Positions 43,710-57,161 are shown, counted from the stretch's first letter. The stretch is DNA of 64,000 bases from Kitasatospora sp. MAP12-44 (GCF_029892095.1 NZ_JARZAE010000004.1:8494001-8558000), one strand, 5' to 3'. Numbers and translations are program-made. The notes: generated from the sequence alone by a model not told the origin.

Positions 43710-44729
43710 CTATCCGCGGCGGGACAACCGCCGGGCGCGGAGCCGGTCGGCGAGGATCGCCAGCCCGAGCACGACGCCCAGCACGATGTTCGTGTAGTCG
43801 GCGTTGACCGCGAGTGCGATCATGCCGTCGTTGATCAGCTCCAGCAGCACGGCGCCCGCGACGATGCCGAGGATCCGCCCCTGCCCGCCGACCAGGGAGA
43901 CCCCGCCGATCACCGCGGCCGCGATGGCGGACAGCTCCCAGCCGACGCCGACGGTCGGGGAGCCGACACCCATCCGGCCGGCCACCAGCACGCCGCCGAA
44001 CCCGGCCAGCAGCGAGCTGGTGACGTACATGGCGATGATCCGCCGGTCGCCGCGAATGCCGGCCAGCCGGGCGGCCTCCTTGTTGCCGCCCACCGCGTAC
44101 ACCTGGCGGCCCGCGTACGTGCGCTCCAGGAAGAACCAGGCCGCGATCGCGATCACGGTGAACAGCGCGGCAGGCAGCGGGACTTGGGCCACGAAGGTCT
44201 GGCTGAGGTCGCCGAAGAGGCTGGAGATGCCGACCACCGGGATGCCGGAGGTGATCGCCAGCGACGCGCCCTGGGCGACGGTGTAGGTGACCAGGGTGGT
44301 GACGAACGGTGGCATGGCGAGCTTGGTGACGGCCAGCCCGTGGACCCACCCGACCAGGCCGGTGAGGGCCAGGGTGCAGAGGATCGCCAGCCCGGCCGGC
44401 ATCCCGGCCTTGACGTTGAACCACGCGGCGAGCACCACGGACAGGCCGAGCAGCGCGCCCACCGACAGGTCGATGCCGCCGGTCAGGATGACCAGTGACT
44501 CGCCGATCGCGATGACCCCGTACTGCGCCAGGTCCGCGCCCATGTTCTGCAGGTTGACCGCCCCGGCGAAGGCCGGCTTGGCGATCGCCAGGCCCGTGAA
44601 GAGCAGCACGCAGGCGACCACCACACCCACCTCGGGGCTGCGCGCGAGCCGACTCAGCGCCGATTCGCCCGCGATGCTCCCGGACTGCTCCCGCTTCCCG
44701 GCCGGAGCCGGTGCCGTACCGGTGCTCAT
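43710..44729 (-). CDS. CUT2-family sugar ABC transporter permease (AraH/RbsC-like)
   Basis: The 339-residue permease starts at ATG 44729, overlapping the end of the ATPase gene by ATGA. It has about ten helices and the BPD_transp_2 pattern: VILTGGIDLSVGALLGLSVV (the typical GGIDLSVG), VTKLAMPPFVTTLVTYTVAQ, the ATPase-contacting loop YAVGGNKEAARLAGI and ISLVGGQGRILGIVAGA-type GGVSLVGGQGRILG. It would carry a pentose or hexose across the membrane with the ATPase and binding protein upstream. Control by the arabinose-type operator suggests L-arabinose. Confidence 0.9.
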   Translation of the reverse strand: MSTGTAPAPAGKREQSGSIAGESALSRLARSPEVGVVVACVLLFTGLAIAKPAFAGAVNLQNMGADLAQYGVIAIGESLVILTGGIDLSVGALLGLSVVLAAWFNVKAGMPAGLAILCTLALTGLVGWVHGLAVTKLAMPPFVTTLVTYTVAQGASLAITSGIPVVGISSLFGDLSQTFVAQVPLPAALFTVIAIAAWFFLERTYAGRQVYAVGGNKEAARLAGIRGDRRIIAMYVTSSLLAGFGGVLVAGRMGVGSPTVGVGWELSAIAAAVIGGVSLVGGQGRILGIVAGAVLLELINDGMIALAVNADYTNIVLGVVLGLAILADRLRARRLSRRG

Positions 44730-46249
44730 GTCGAAACCTCCGTCCCCGCCGCGGCGGTCATGATGATCTCCTTGCTGAACCGGTCGCGCGGGATGTCCGC
44801 GACGATCCGGCCGTGCGCCATCACCACGATCCGGTGGCAGATCCACAGCAGTTCCTCCAGTTCGGAGGAGGCCGCGAGGACCGCGAGCCCCTCTTTGGCG
44901 GCGTCGTCGATCAGCCGGTAGATGTCCGCCTTCGCGCCGACGTCCACCCCTCGGGTGGGTTCGTCGAGCAGCAGAACCCGGGGGCGCGCGGCCAGCCAGC
45001 GGCCGAAGACCACCTTCTGCTGGTTGCCTCCGGACAGGTCGCCGATCGGCTGCTCCGGGCTGTGCAGGCGGACCCTGAGGTCCCGGATGATCCGGTCGGC
45101 GTGCGCGCGGTCGGCGCGCGGGGTGAGCACGCCGCGGCGGCTGATCCCGCGCAGGGTGGTCAGGGTGGCGTTCCAGCGCACCGAGTGGGTGAGGACCAGC
45201 GCCTGCTGTTTGCGGTCCTCCGGCACCAGGCCGATGCCGGCCGCCACCGCGTCGGCGGGGTGCCTGGGGTGGAAGTCCGCTCCGCCGAGGGTGACCGTGC
45301 CGCCGGTGCTCGGTTGGGCGCCCATGAGGGTGTGCAGCAGGCGGCTGCGGCCGGAGCCCATCAGCCCGGCCACGCCGACGATCTCGCCGGCCCGCAGGTC
45401 GAGGTCGACCGGGCCGAGAGCGTCGGCCGTCAGGCCGCGGGCGGACAGCACGGTGGCCCGGTCGGCCGGCGGCGGGGTGACGTCGATCCGGGTCAGTTCG
45501 CTGCCGACCATCTCGCGGATCAGCCGTTCCTCGGTGGCCTCCTGCGGGGTGAGGTCGGCGACCAGTCGCCCGCTCCGCAGGACGATCACCCGGTCGGCCA
45601 ACTCCCGTACCTCGTCCAGGCGGTGGCCGATGAACAGGACGCAGCCGCCGGCCGCCGCGTGGCGCTTCGCGAGGTCGAGGACCTGTCGTGCCTCGACCGG
45701 GCCCAGTGAGGAGGTCGGCTCGTCCAGGATCAGCACCAGGGGGCGCTGCCCCCAGGCCTTCGCGATCTCGATCATCTGGCGCACCGGGACCGGCAGTTGT
45801 TCTACCTGCTGGTCGACGTCGACCGCGACGCCGACCTCGTCGAGCAGCTCGCGGGCCGCTCGGCGGGTGCCGCCGCGGTCGAAGAGCCAGCGGCCCAGCG
45901 GTCGTTGGTCCGCGCCGTCGGGGCGGCGGCCGAGCAGCAGGTTCTCGGCCACCGACAACTGCCCGACCAGCGGGAACTCCTGGGCCACCAGCGCGACTCC
46001 GAGGGCCTTGGCGTGGTCGGGGCGGCCGCCGTGCAGCGGGCGGCCGTCGACCAGTACCGCTCCGGTGCTGGGCGTGACGGTGCCGGAGAGCACGCCCATC
46101 AGGGTGGACTTGCCCGCGCCGTTCTCCCCGACCACCCCGACGATCTGCCCCTTCGCCAGCTCCAGCTCGGGCAGGTCCAGCACGGTGACCGGCCCGTAGC
46201 TCTTGCTGACGCCGCGCAGGGCGATGGCGGCGTCGGTCCCGGTGGTCAT
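44726..46249 (-). CDS. CUT2-family sugar ABC transporter ATPase, double nucleotide-binding domain (AraG/RbsA-like)
   Basis: The 507-residue protein carries two ABC domains, as is usual in the CUT2 class. Domain 1 has Walker A VVGENGAGKSTLMGVLSGTV and Walker B PLVLILDEPTSSLG. Domain 2 has the typical degenerate first loop (VAGLMGSGRSRLLHTLMG), signature LSGGNQQKVVFGRWLAARPR and Walker B VLLLDEPTRGVDVGAK. It overlaps both neighbours (binding-protein stop and permease start), so the three are translated as a unit. Confidence 0.93.
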   Translation of the reverse strand: MTTGTDAAIALRGVSKSYGPVTVLDLPELELAKGQIVGVVGENGAGKSTLMGVLSGTVTPSTGAVLVDGRPLHGGRPDHAKALGVALVAQEFPLVGQLSVAENLLLGRRPDGADQRPLGRWLFDRGGTRRAARELLDEVGVAVDVDQQVEQLPVPVRQMIEIAKAWGQRPLVLILDEPTSSLGPVEARQVLDLAKRHAAAGGCVLFIGHRLDEVRELADRVIVLRSGRLVADLTPQEATEERLIREMVGSELTRIDVTPPPADRATVLSARGLTADALGPVDLDLRAGEIVGVAGLMGSGRSRLLHTLMGAQPSTGGTVTLGGADFHPRHPADAVAAGIGLVPEDRKQQALVLTHSVRWNATLTTLRGISRRGVLTPRADRAHADRIIRDLRVRLHSPEQPIGDLSGGNQQKVVFGRWLAARPRVLLLDEPTRGVDVGAKADIYRLIDDAAKEGLAVLAASSELEELLWICHRIVVMAHGRIVADIPRDRFSKEIIMTAAAGTEVST

Positions 46250-47409
46250 CCGTTGATGCCGAGCTTGGCCAGCATGGACTGGTAGTCGGCGAGGTTGGCC
46301 TGGGTGAGCACGCCGACCCCGGAGCTGAGGGTGGTGCCGTCGGATTCCAGGTAGGGCTTGACCAGGGCCATGGTGGCGTCCTTGCCGAGCACCTTGAGGG
46401 CGGCGAGCAGGTAGGCGCCGGTGTACCCCTGCTGGTAGGGCTGCTGGAGGATGCTGGCCTGGATGACGCCCTTCTTGATGAAGTCGAGGGTCTGCGGGTC
46501 GCTGTCGTCGCAGACGACCTTGATCGTGCCGCTCTTGCCCGAGGACTGGACTGCCTGGCCGGCTGCGGGGCCGTCGTAGGAGTAGACGCCGTAGATGCCG
46601 TTGACGCCGGGGTCGGTCTGGAAGGCGTTCTCGGCGTTCGAGAGGGCCTTGGACTGGTCCATGCCGTCGCTGATCTTCTGGAGCACCTTGACGTCCGAGC
46701 CCTTGAGTGCGTCCTCGAAGCCCTGGATGCGCTCGACGGCGTTGGAGGCGGTGAGCGAGCCGACCAGGACCACCACCTGGCCCTTGCCGCCGAGGGCGGC
46801 CTTCATCGCCTCGCCGGCCTTCTGCCCGGCCTGGTAGTTCGGGGTGCCGAGGTAGAGCGCCGCGCCGTCCTCAGGGGGCAGCGGGGAGTCGATGGCGAGG
46901 ACCGGGACGCCGGCGCTGGTGTAGGAGTCGATCGGGGCCTTGACGGCGGTGGCGTCGATCGCCGACACCTCCAGGCCGGTGAGGTTCTGCGAGTGCAGCG
47001 CGGAGAGCATGGAGAGCTGCTGGTCGAGCCGGCCGTTCGCGGGGGCTTGGAAGGTGCCCTTGATGGACAGGTCGCTGGTGCCCTTGTTGAAGCCGATCTT
47101 GCCGGCGTTCCAGTAGTCGACCGCGACGTTGACCACCATGGCCTCGTTGAGCTGCGAGAGGTCCTGGCCGGCGAGGGCGTCCTTGATCGACTGGTCCAGT
47201 TCGGCGAGGTTGGCGTCGTTGAAGGTGATGTCGCCCTGGATGCTCACGGCGGTGGCGCCGGAGGTGGTGGGGCTCGCGGCGCCGGCGCCCTGCTTGCTGC
47301 AGGCGGCGGCGGACAGCACCACGGAGGTGGCCGCAAGCAGGACGGTGAGCCGGATGAGTCCTGAGCCTCGGCGGGGGGCGGTTCGGCGGGGCGGGATTGC
47401 GGTGCGCAC
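46246..47409 (-). CDS. CUT2-family sugar-binding lipoprotein
   Basis: The 387-residue solute-binding protein starts at GTG 47409, with GAGAGG eight bases upstream. The signal ends in a lipobox (LAATSVVLSAAACSKQ). The periplasmic-binding fold (Peripla_BP_4) contains MLSALHSQNLTGLEVSAIDA, GVPVLAIDSPLPPEDGAALY, GQVVVLVGSLTASNAVERIQ and GTIKVVCDDSDPQTLDFIKK. It delivers the sugar to the permease. Its promoter at 47548-47577 carries a LacI-type operator in the spacer. The intergenic region to araB is 391 bases. Confidence 0.9.
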   Translation of the reverse strand: MRTAIPPRRTAPRRGSGLIRLTVLLAATSVVLSAAACSKQGAGAASPTTSGATAVSIQGDITFNDANLAELDQSIKDALAGQDLSQLNEAMVVNVAVDYWNAGKIGFNKGTSDLSIKGTFQAPANGRLDQQLSMLSALHSQNLTGLEVSAIDATAVKAPIDSYTSAGVPVLAIDSPLPPEDGAALYLGTPNYQAGQKAGEAMKAALGGKGQVVVLVGSLTASNAVERIQGFEDALKGSDVKVLQKISDGMDQSKALSNAENAFQTDPGVNGIYGVYSYDGPAAGQAVQSSGKSGTIKVVCDDSDPQTLDFIKKGVIQASILQQPYQQGYTGAYLLAALKVLGKDATMALVKPYLESDGTTLSSGVGVLTQANLADYQSMLAKLGING

Positions 47410-47547
47410 GGTGCTGTCCTCTCGGTGGGCCGTACCGGGTGGGGAACGGCGGGTCACGGGTGCCAGTGGGGCTCGGGGTGCCGGCGTGGTGGAGGCGGGC
47501 GTGCTGGAGGCGGTCGTGTTGCACGGGCGTTTCAGCGGGTGGCGAGT

Positions 47548-47577
47548 ATTGTTAGCGCTCACACAGCTGGGCGTCAA
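47548..47577 (-). promoter_or_regulatory. Promoter of the sugar ABC transporter with operator in its spacer
   Basis: Read leftwards: TTGACG (complement of 47572-47577), a 17-base spacer, and TAACAAT (complement of 47548-47554). The LacI-type palindrome TGTGAGCGCTAACA (47550-47563) covers the spacer and -10 box, so a bound repressor would block polymerase directly. Confidence 0.65.
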
Positions 47578-47695
47578 CGGGTCGGCAGGAGTTGGGTGTT
47601 CGAGCCCCCGTCGATGGCCCGACGGGTCGTCGTGTCGGCAGTCGGTTCGGGGTGCGGTGCTTGGACGCGCCTCGTGCGCGCCCTTGTCAGCGCTC

Positions 47696-47724
47696 TTGAC
47701 AGGGTGATTGTTAGCGCTAACAAT
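47696..47724 (+). promoter_or_regulatory. araBDA promoter with perfect LacI-type operator
   Basis: TTGACA (47696-47701), a 16-base spacer, and TAACAAT (47718-47724). The 18-bp perfect palindrome centred on TTAGCGCTAA (47707-47724) lies in the spacer and overlaps the -10 box. The same arrangement recurs at 55259 before the GH31 relic. A weaker half-site (tgtcagcgctcttgac) sits just upstream at about 47685-47700. Confidence 0.7.
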
Positions 47725-47800
47725 TTGCCTGCCGTCGGGTGCGGGGCTCCGCCGGCGACCGGCAACGACACCGGACACCCCTCGGAGCGAAGGACCAGAC

Positions 47801-49540
47801 GTGACCGTGCCAACCGTCAACCCGGGCGCGGACCCGGACCGCTACGTCGTCGGCATCGACTTCGGCACGCTCTCCGGTCGGGCCGTGGTGGTCCGGGTGC
47901 GGGACGGCGAGGAGCTCGGGACCGCCGTCCACGAGTACCCGCACGCCGTCATCGAGCAGCGGCTGCCCGGCACCGGCGCGGCGCTGCCCCCGGACTGGGC
48001 GCTCCAGCACCCCGCGGACTGGCGCGAGGTGCTGCGCACCGCCGTCCCCGCCGCGGTGGCCGCCGCGGGCGTGGACCCCGCCCGGATCATCGGCATCGCC
48101 ACCGACTTCACCGCCTGCACGGTGCTGCCCGCCCGCGCCGACGGCACCGCGCTCGCCGAGCTCCCGCAGTGGACCGAACGCCCGCACGCCTGGCCCAAGT
48201 TGTGGAAGCACCACGCCGCGCAGGAGCAGGCCGACCGCATCAACGCCCTGGCCCACGCCCGCGGAGAGAAGTGGATCGCGCGCTACGGCGGCAAGGTCTC
48301 CGCGGAGTGGCAGTACGCCAAGGCGCTGCAACTGCTGGAGGAGGACCCCGAGGTCTACGCGGCCTGCGAGCGCTGGATCGAGGCCGCCGACTGGATCGTC
48401 TGGCAGCTCACCGGCACCGAGAGCCGCAACGCCTGCACCGCCGGCTACAAGGGCCTGTACCAGGACGGCGGTTACCCGAGCGAGGACTACCTCGCCGCTC
48501 TGCACCCGCAGTTCGCCGACTTCGCCCGCACCCGGCTGGAGCACCCGCTGGCCGCGCTCGGCTCCCGGGTCGGCTCGCTGACCGCCGAGGCGGCCGGCTG
48601 GACCGGCCTGCCGGAGGGCATCGCGGTCGCCGCCGGCAACGTGGACGCCCACGTGGCCGCGCCCGCCGCGCGGGCCGTGGAGAACGGGCAGCTGCTCGCC
48701 ATCATGGGCACCTCCACCTGCCACGTGGTCAACGGGGCCGCGCCGGCCGAGGTACCCGGCATCTGCGGCGTGGTCGAGAACGGCATCGTCACCGGCAGCT
48801 ACGGCTACGAGGCCGGCCAGAGCGCCGTCGGCGACATCTTCGCGTGGTGGCTGCGCCAGGGCCTGCCCGCCGACTACCTCGCCGAGGCCGAGGCCGCCGG
48901 CGAGGACGCGCACCAGCTGCTCACCCGCAAGGCCGCGGGCCAACCCGTGGGCGGGCACGGCCTGGTGGTGCTGGACTGGCTGAACGGCAACCGCAGCACT
49001 TTGGTCGACCACGACCTCTCCGGTGTGATCGTCGGCCTCACCCTGGCCACCCGTCCGGAGGAGGTCTACCGCGCCCTGCTGGAGGCCACCGCGTTCGGCA
49101 CCCGGGTCATCGTGGAGGCACTCGAGCAGGGCGGGGTGCCGGTCACCGAGTACATCGTCACCGGCGGCCTCGGCAAGAACGCCCTGCTGATGCAGATCCA
49201 CGCCGACGTGCTGCGCCGGCCGGTCTCGCTCGCCGTGTCCGAGCAGGGGCCGGCCCTCGGCTCCGCCATCCACGCCGCCGTCGCCGCCGGGGCCCACCCC
49301 GACGTGCGGGCCGCCGCGGCGGCGATGGGCCGGGTTCGCCCCGCCGCGTACCGGCCCGACCCGGAGCGGGCCGACGCGTACGACCGGCTCTACGCCGAGT
49401 ACCGCGCCCTGCACGACCGGTTCGCCACCGATGGCACCCTGCACCGGCTGCGCCGCATCCGCAACGCCGCCCTGGCAGCAGCCGGCGGCACCGCCCCGAC
49501 CGACCGCACTGACCTGACCGCCCCGAGCGAGGCACCGTGA
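47801..49540 (+). CDS. araB: L-ribulokinase
   Basis: AraB phosphorylates L-ribulose to L-ribulose 5-phosphate. The 579-residue protein starts at GTG 47801 after GAAGGA. It is a FGGY kinase: N-terminal RYVVGIDFGTLSGRAVVVRV (phosphate-1 loop with the catalytic Asp), HPADWREVLRTAVPAAVAAA, IGIATDFTACTVLPARADGT (the DFT motif seen in ribulokinases) and LPQWTERPHAWPKLWKHHAA. The C-terminal domain has LAIMGTSTCHVV, LLDWLNGNR-like VVLDWLNGNRSTLVDHDLSG and a YIVTGGLGKNALLMQIHADV adenosine loop. The stop overlaps araD (GTGA). Confidence 0.95.
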   Translation: MTVPTVNPGADPDRYVVGIDFGTLSGRAVVVRVRDGEELGTAVHEYPHAVIEQRLPGTGAALPPDWALQHPADWREVLRTAVPAAVAAAGVDPARIIGIATDFTACTVLPARADGTALAELPQWTERPHAWPKLWKHHAAQEQADRINALAHARGEKWIARYGGKVSAEWQYAKALQLLEEDPEVYAACERWIEAADWIVWQLTGTESRNACTAGYKGLYQDGGYPSEDYLAALHPQFADFARTRLEHPLAALGSRVGSLTAEAAGWTGLPEGIAVAAGNVDAHVAAPAARAVENGQLLAIMGTSTCHVVNGAAPAEVPGICGVVENGIVTGSYGYEAGQSAVGDIFAWWLRQGLPADYLAEAEAAGEDAHQLLTRKAAGQPVGGHGLVVLDWLNGNRSTLVDHDLSGVIVGLTLATRPEEVYRALLEATAFGTRVIVEALEQGGVPVTEYIVTGGLGKNALLMQIHADVLRRPVSLAVSEQGPALGSAIHAAVAAGAHPDVRAAAAAMGRVRPAAYRPDPERADAYDRLYAEYRALHDRFATDGTLHRLRRIRNAALAAAGGTAPTDRTDLTAPSEAP

Positions 49541-50208
49541 CCACGACCATCGAGACGATCCGCCGCCAGGTCAGCGACCTGCACCAGGAGTTGGTGCGCT
49601 ACGGCCTGGTGGTCTGGACCGCGGGCAACGTCTCCGCCCGCGTCCCGGGCGAGGACCTGCTGGTGATCAAGCCCAGCGGCGTCCCGTACGAAGAGCTGTC
49701 GCCGGAGAACATGATCGTCTGCGACCTGGACGGCAACGTGGTGGAGGGCAAGCACTGGCCCTCCTCCGACACCGCCGCGCACGCCTACGTCTACCGCCAC
49801 CTGCCCGAGGTCGGGGGAGTGGTGCACACCCACTCCACCTACGCCTGCGCCTGGGCGGCCCGTGGCGAGGCGGTGCCCTGCGTGCTCACCGCGATGGCCG
49901 ACGAGTTCGGCGCCGAGATCCCCGTCGGCCCGTTCGCGCTGATCGGCGACGACTCGATCGGCCGGGGGATCGTGGAAACCCTCAGCGGCCACCGCTCGTC
50001 GGCCGTCCTGATGAAGAGCCACGGCGTCTTCACCATCGGCAAGGACGCCAAGGCCGCGGTCAAGGCGGCCGTGATGTGCGAGGACGTGGCGCGCACCGTG
50101 CACATCTCCCGCCAGCTGGGCGATCCGCTGCCGATCGCCCAGGCGGACATCGACAGCCTCAACCACCGCTACCGACACGTCTACGGCCAGCGCCCCGCGG
50201 CCCAGTGA
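49537..50208 (+). CDS. araD: L-ribulose-5-phosphate 4-epimerase
   Basis: AraD converts L-ribulose 5-phosphate to D-xylulose 5-phosphate. The 223-residue class II aldolase-type enzyme starts at GTG 49537. It has [20 protein letters not shown] then [20 protein letters not shown], the zinc site [20 protein letters not shown] (His-x-His), and a third His in [20 protein letters not shown]. Length is normal. It overlaps araB and is ten bases before araA. Confidence 0.95.
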   Translation: MTTTIETIRRQVSDLHQELVRYGLVVWTAGNVSARVPGEDLLVIKPSGVPYEELSPENMIVCDLDGNVVEGKHWPSSDTAAHAYVYRHLPEVGGVVHTHSTYACAWAARGEAVPCVLTAMADEFGAEIPVGPFALIGDDSIGRGIVETLSGHRSSAVLMKSHGVFTIGKDAKAAVKAAVMCEDVARTVHISRQLGDPLPIAQADIDSLNHRYRHVYGQRPAAQ

Positions 50209-50218
50209 GGAGCCAGCA

Positions 50219-51727
50219 TTGAACCGGACCAACGAGGGACCCGAGATCTGGTTCCTGACCGGCAGTCAGGAGATGTACGGCGAAGAGACGTTGCGCCAGG
50301 TCGCCGAGCAGTCCCAGCAGATCGCGACCGCGCTGGGGCAGTCGTCCGAGCTGCCCGTCAGGCTGGTCTGGCGGCCCGTGCTCACCAGCGACTCGGCGAT
50401 CCGCCGGGTCTGCCTGGAGGCCGACGCCGACGACAACTGCATCGGCCTGATCACCTGGATGCACACCTTCTCGCCGGCCAAGATGTGGATCACCGGCCTG
50501 TCCGGGCTGCGCAAGCCGCTGCTGCACCTGCACACCCAGGCCAACGTCGACCTGCCGTGGCAGTCCATCGACATGGACTTCATGAACCTGAACCAGGCCG
50601 CCCACGGCGACCGCGAGTTCGGCTTCGTGCAGACCAGGCTCGGGGTGGCCCGCAAGACCGTCGTCGGGCACGTCAGCGACCCGGCCGTGACCGCTCGGAT
50701 CGCCGCCTGGGCCCGGGCCGCCACCGGCCGGGCCGAGCTGCGGAGCCTGCGGCTGGCCCGCTTCGGCGACAACATGCGCGACGTCGCCGTCACCGAGGGC
50801 GACAAGGTCGAGGCGCAGCGGCGGTTCGGCGTCTCGGTCAACACCTACGGCGTCAACGACCTGGTGGCGGCGGTGGATTCCACCTTGGACAAGGGAGTCG
50901 GCACGCTGGTCGAGGAGTACCAGGAGACCTACCGCCTCGCGCCCGAACTGCGCGCGGACGGCGCGCGGCACGACTCGCTGCGCTACGCGGCCCGGATCGA
51001 GGTAGGCCTGCGCGGCTTCCTCGAGGCGGGCGGCTTCAAGGCCTTCACCACCAACTTCGAGGACCTCGGCGGCCTGCGCCAGCTGCCCGGGCTCGCCGTG
51101 CAGCGACTGATGGCCGACGGCTACGGCTTCGGCGGCGAGGGCGACTGGAAGACCTCGCTGCTGCTGCGGACCCTCAAGGCGATGGCCGCCGGCCGGCCCG
51201 GGGGCACCTCCTTCATGGAGGACTACACCTACCACCTGGAGCCCGGACGGGAGTTGGTGCTCGGGGCGCACATGCTGGAGGTCTGCCCGAGCATCGCCTC
51301 CGGTACGCCGTCCTGCGAGATCCATCCGCTGTCCATCGGCGGCCGGGAGGACCCGGTCCGGCTGGTCTTCGACGCCGAACCGGGCCCGGCCGTGGTGGTC
51401 GGCCTGGCCGACCTCGGGGACCGGTTCCGGCTGGTCGCCAACGAGATCGACGTGGTCGAGCCGTCGGCGCCACTGCCCAACCTGCCGGTCGCCAGGGCGG
51501 TCTGGCGTCCCCGCCCGGACCTGCGCAGCTCGGCAGAGGCCTGGCTGACGGCCGGCGCGCCCCACCACACCGTGCTCTCCAGCGCGGTCGGCACCGAGGA
51601 GCTGGACGACCTCGCGGAGATGCTCGGGGTCGAGCTGCTGGTGATCGACGCCGACACCACGACCCGCCGGTTCACCCGGGAGCTGCGCTGGAACCAGGCC
51701 TACCACCGCCTGGCGCAGGGGTTCTGA
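50219..51727 (+). CDS. araA: L-arabinose isomerase
   Basis: AraA isomerises L-arabinose to L-ribulose. The 502-residue enzyme starts at a TTG (50219), seven bases after GAGGAG. It begins [20 protein letters not shown], and has [40 protein letters not shown], the catalytic-site block [20 protein letters not shown] and ALEVCPSIA-like [20 protein letters not shown], with the metal-binding Glu and His residues in the expected places. It is the last gene of araBDA and is followed by a very strong terminator. Confidence 0.96.
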   Translation: MNRTNEGPEIWFLTGSQEMYGEETLRQVAEQSQQIATALGQSSELPVRLVWRPVLTSDSAIRRVCLEADADDNCIGLITWMHTFSPAKMWITGLSGLRKPLLHLHTQANVDLPWQSIDMDFMNLNQAAHGDREFGFVQTRLGVARKTVVGHVSDPAVTARIAAWARAATGRAELRSLRLARFGDNMRDVAVTEGDKVEAQRRFGVSVNTYGVNDLVAAVDSTLDKGVGTLVEEYQETYRLAPELRADGARHDSLRYAARIEVGLRGFLEAGGFKAFTTNFEDLGGLRQLPGLAVQRLMADGYGFGGEGDWKTSLLLRTLKAMAAGRPGGTSFMEDYTYHLEPGRELVLGAHMLEVCPSIASGTPSCEIHPLSIGGREDPVRLVFDAEPGPAVVVGLADLGDRFRLVANEIDVVEPSAPLPNLPVARAVWRPRPDLRSSAEAWLTAGAPHHTVLSSAVGTEELDDLAEMLGVELLVIDADTTTRRFTRELRWNQAYHRLAQGF

Positions 51728-51728
51728 G

Positions 51729-51787
51729 CCGGTGCCGCGTCAGGCAACCTTCGCGACGGGGGCGCAGGTTGCCTGACGCGGCACCGG
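51729..51787. terminator. 22-bp perfect stem-loop after araA
   Basis: The arms 51729-51750 and 51766-51787 are exact inverted copies (beginning ccggtgccgcgtcagg) with a 15-base loop. It begins right after the araA stop and also lies beyond the end of the convergent xylanase gene, so it should terminate both. Confidence 0.8.
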
Positions 51788-51849
51788 TGACGGGCCCGGG
51801 TGGCGGGGCTGCTGCTCCGTGGTCCGGGCCCGTCGTGAGTTGGTGACGA

Positions 51850-55251
<3,402 letters not shown>

Positions 55252-55258
55252 GGCCGGT

Positions 55259-55287
55259 TTGACAGGGTTAGTGTGAGCGTTAACAAT
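55259..55287 (+). promoter_or_regulatory. Promoter with LacI-type operator before the GH31 relic
   Basis: TTGACA (55259-55264), a 16-base spacer and TAACAAT (55281-55287), with the operator TGTGAGCGTTAACA (55272-55285) in the spacer. It aligns base for base with the araB promoter at 47696 (both begin TTGACAGGGT). The ~200 bases that follow hold a possible aldose-1-epimerase-like scrap (NAVATLPDGRHVTRWVFG) but no complete gene. Confidence 0.65.
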
Positions 55288-55596
55288 CGTGCTCGACACC
55301 AATGAGAGCTCCGCCGGTCGAACGTGGCTGCCCCCCAGCCAGGTTGGACCGGCGGCCCGGATCCGCCCCTCTGAGGGCAGAGAGCGGGACGGAGCCTGTC
55401 GCCGGTGCGCTCCCGCCCTCCCCGGACGCCAGCGCACCGGCGGCGGGTGACGGCGAGGCCTCGCGTTCCGACAAGTCGAGGGAGCGGCCCGTGCCGGGAG
55501 ACACACACTCGTTCCACGGTGATCTGGCGGTCACTCAGAATGCCGTCGCCACGCTGCCGGACGGCAGACATGTGACCCGGTGGGTGTTCGGACCGG

Positions 55597-56997
55597 ATGA
55601 CGCTCTACGCACCGGTGAAGCACGTGACCAGCCGCGGTGGCACGCTCAACAGTCCGCTGCTGACCGTCGAGTGCTGGTCCCCGGCCGAGAACGTGATCGG
55701 GGTGCGCACCACCCACCACGCCGGCTCGGTGCGGCGCGGACCGGAGTTCGCGCTGCCCGGCGCGGAGCAGGGCACCGGCAAGGTGCGGCGGGACGGGGAG
55801 GTGGTGGAGCTCGTCGCCGGTGACCTGGCGCTGCGGGTGGACACCGCCCGGCCCTGGAACCTGGAGTTCACCGCCGACGGACAGGTGCTGACCTCGGTGG
55901 GCGAGCGCGGTACCGGCTTCGTCACCGACCCGGCCGGGGCGGCACCACATGCTCGGTCAACTCAGTCTGGGTGTAGGTGAGTTGGTCTACGGTCTGGGCG
56001 GGCGCTTCACGCCGTTCATCCGCAACGGCCAGGTGGTGGACATCTGGCAGGCCGACGGCGGCACCAGCAGCGAGCAGGCCTACAAGAACATCCCCTTCCA
56101 CCTGACCAACCGCGGCTACGGCGTCTTCGTCAACCACCCCGGCAAGGTCAGCTACGAGGTCGGCTCCGAGTCGGTCGGCCAGGTGCAGTTCAGCGTCGAG
56201 GACCAGGCGCTGGAGTACTTCGTGGTGTACGGCCCGACGCCGACGGAGATCCTGCAGCGGTACACCGCGCTCACCGGCCGGCCCCCGCCCTGCCGCCGGC
56301 CTGGGCCCTGGGCCTGTGGCTGACCACCTCCTTCACCACCGACTACGACGAGGCCACCGTCAACCGCTTCGTCGGCGGCATGGCCGAGCGCGGCATTCCG
56401 CTCAGCGTGTTCCACTTCGACTGCTTCTGGATGAGCGGCTACCAGTGGAGCGACTTCCGCTGGGACGGGGAGACCTTCCCCGACCCGGAGGGCATGCTCG
56501 CCAGGCTCAAGGAGCAGGGGCTGCGCATCTGCCTGTGGATCAACCCGTACATCGCGCAGAAGTCCGCCCCGTTCGAGGAGGGCATGCGCGAGGGCTACCT
56601 GGTCCGCCGCGCCGACGGCACCGTCTGGCAGTGGGACCTCTGGCAGCCGGGCATGGCCCTGGTCGACTTCACCAACCCCGCCGCCACCGCCTGGTACACC
56701 AACAAGCTGCGGCAGTTGCTGGGGCAGGGGGTGGACTGTTTCAAGACCGACTTCGGCGAGCGCATCCCCACCGAGGTCGTTTGGCACGACGGCTCCGACC
56801 CGGAGCGGATGCACAACTACTACACCCACCTGTACAACCGGGCCGTCTTCGAGCTGCTGCGCGAGGAGCGCGGTGAGGGCGAGGCGCTGCTCTTCGCCCG
56901 CTCCGCCACCGCCGGCGGCCAGCAGTACCCGGTGCACTGGGGCGGCGACTGCGAGTCGCACTTCAACGCCATGGCCGAGTCGCTGCGCGGGGGACTC
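55597..56997 (+). pseudogene. GH31 alpha-xylosidase-like gene, two frameshifts and 3' truncation
   Basis: Three frames in succession give one GH31 protein. The first reads MTLYAPVKHVTSRGGTLNSP, then LLTVECWSPAENVIGVRTTH. After a shift near 55940 comes [20 protein letters not shown] and [20 protein letters not shown]. After a second shift near 56300, where one base is missing within RPALPPAW, comes [60 protein letters not shown] (nucleophile Asp in KTDFGE) and FNAMAESLRGGL. The last ~250 residues, including the acid/base region, are absent; a MITE-like element begins there. YicI-type enzymes release alpha-xylose from xyloglucan or related chains. Confidence 0.85.
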
Positions 56998-57161
56998 TTA
57001 GACCGACCGGCAAATGGTGGGCGGCGTCGCGACGCCCGGGCTGTCGCCTGGACGGCTTCTCCTCAGTCGCCAATGCTCCGCAGTGGCTCCCTCGTCGGCA
57101 CCGCCCAGACTCGGCCCGGACGCCGCTCCTTCCTCCACCCACCATGTGCCGGTCGGTCTTA
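56998..57161. mobile_element. MITE-like 164-bp element with 24-bp inverted repeats
   Basis: The ends, 56998-57021 and 57138-57161, match inversely at 22 of 24 bases (core gaccgaccggca). The inside has no open frame of note. The trinucleotide CTC stands on both sides (56995-56997 and 57162-57164), which may be a 3-bp target duplication. The element sits exactly where the GH31 homology stops. Confidence 0.65.

Noticed and set aside
47425-49512. 695-codon plus-strand frame over araB in another frame
   Set aside because: The composition is arginine-rich and typical of the +1 shadow of a GC-rich gene, and araB in the other frame has complete kinase motifs.
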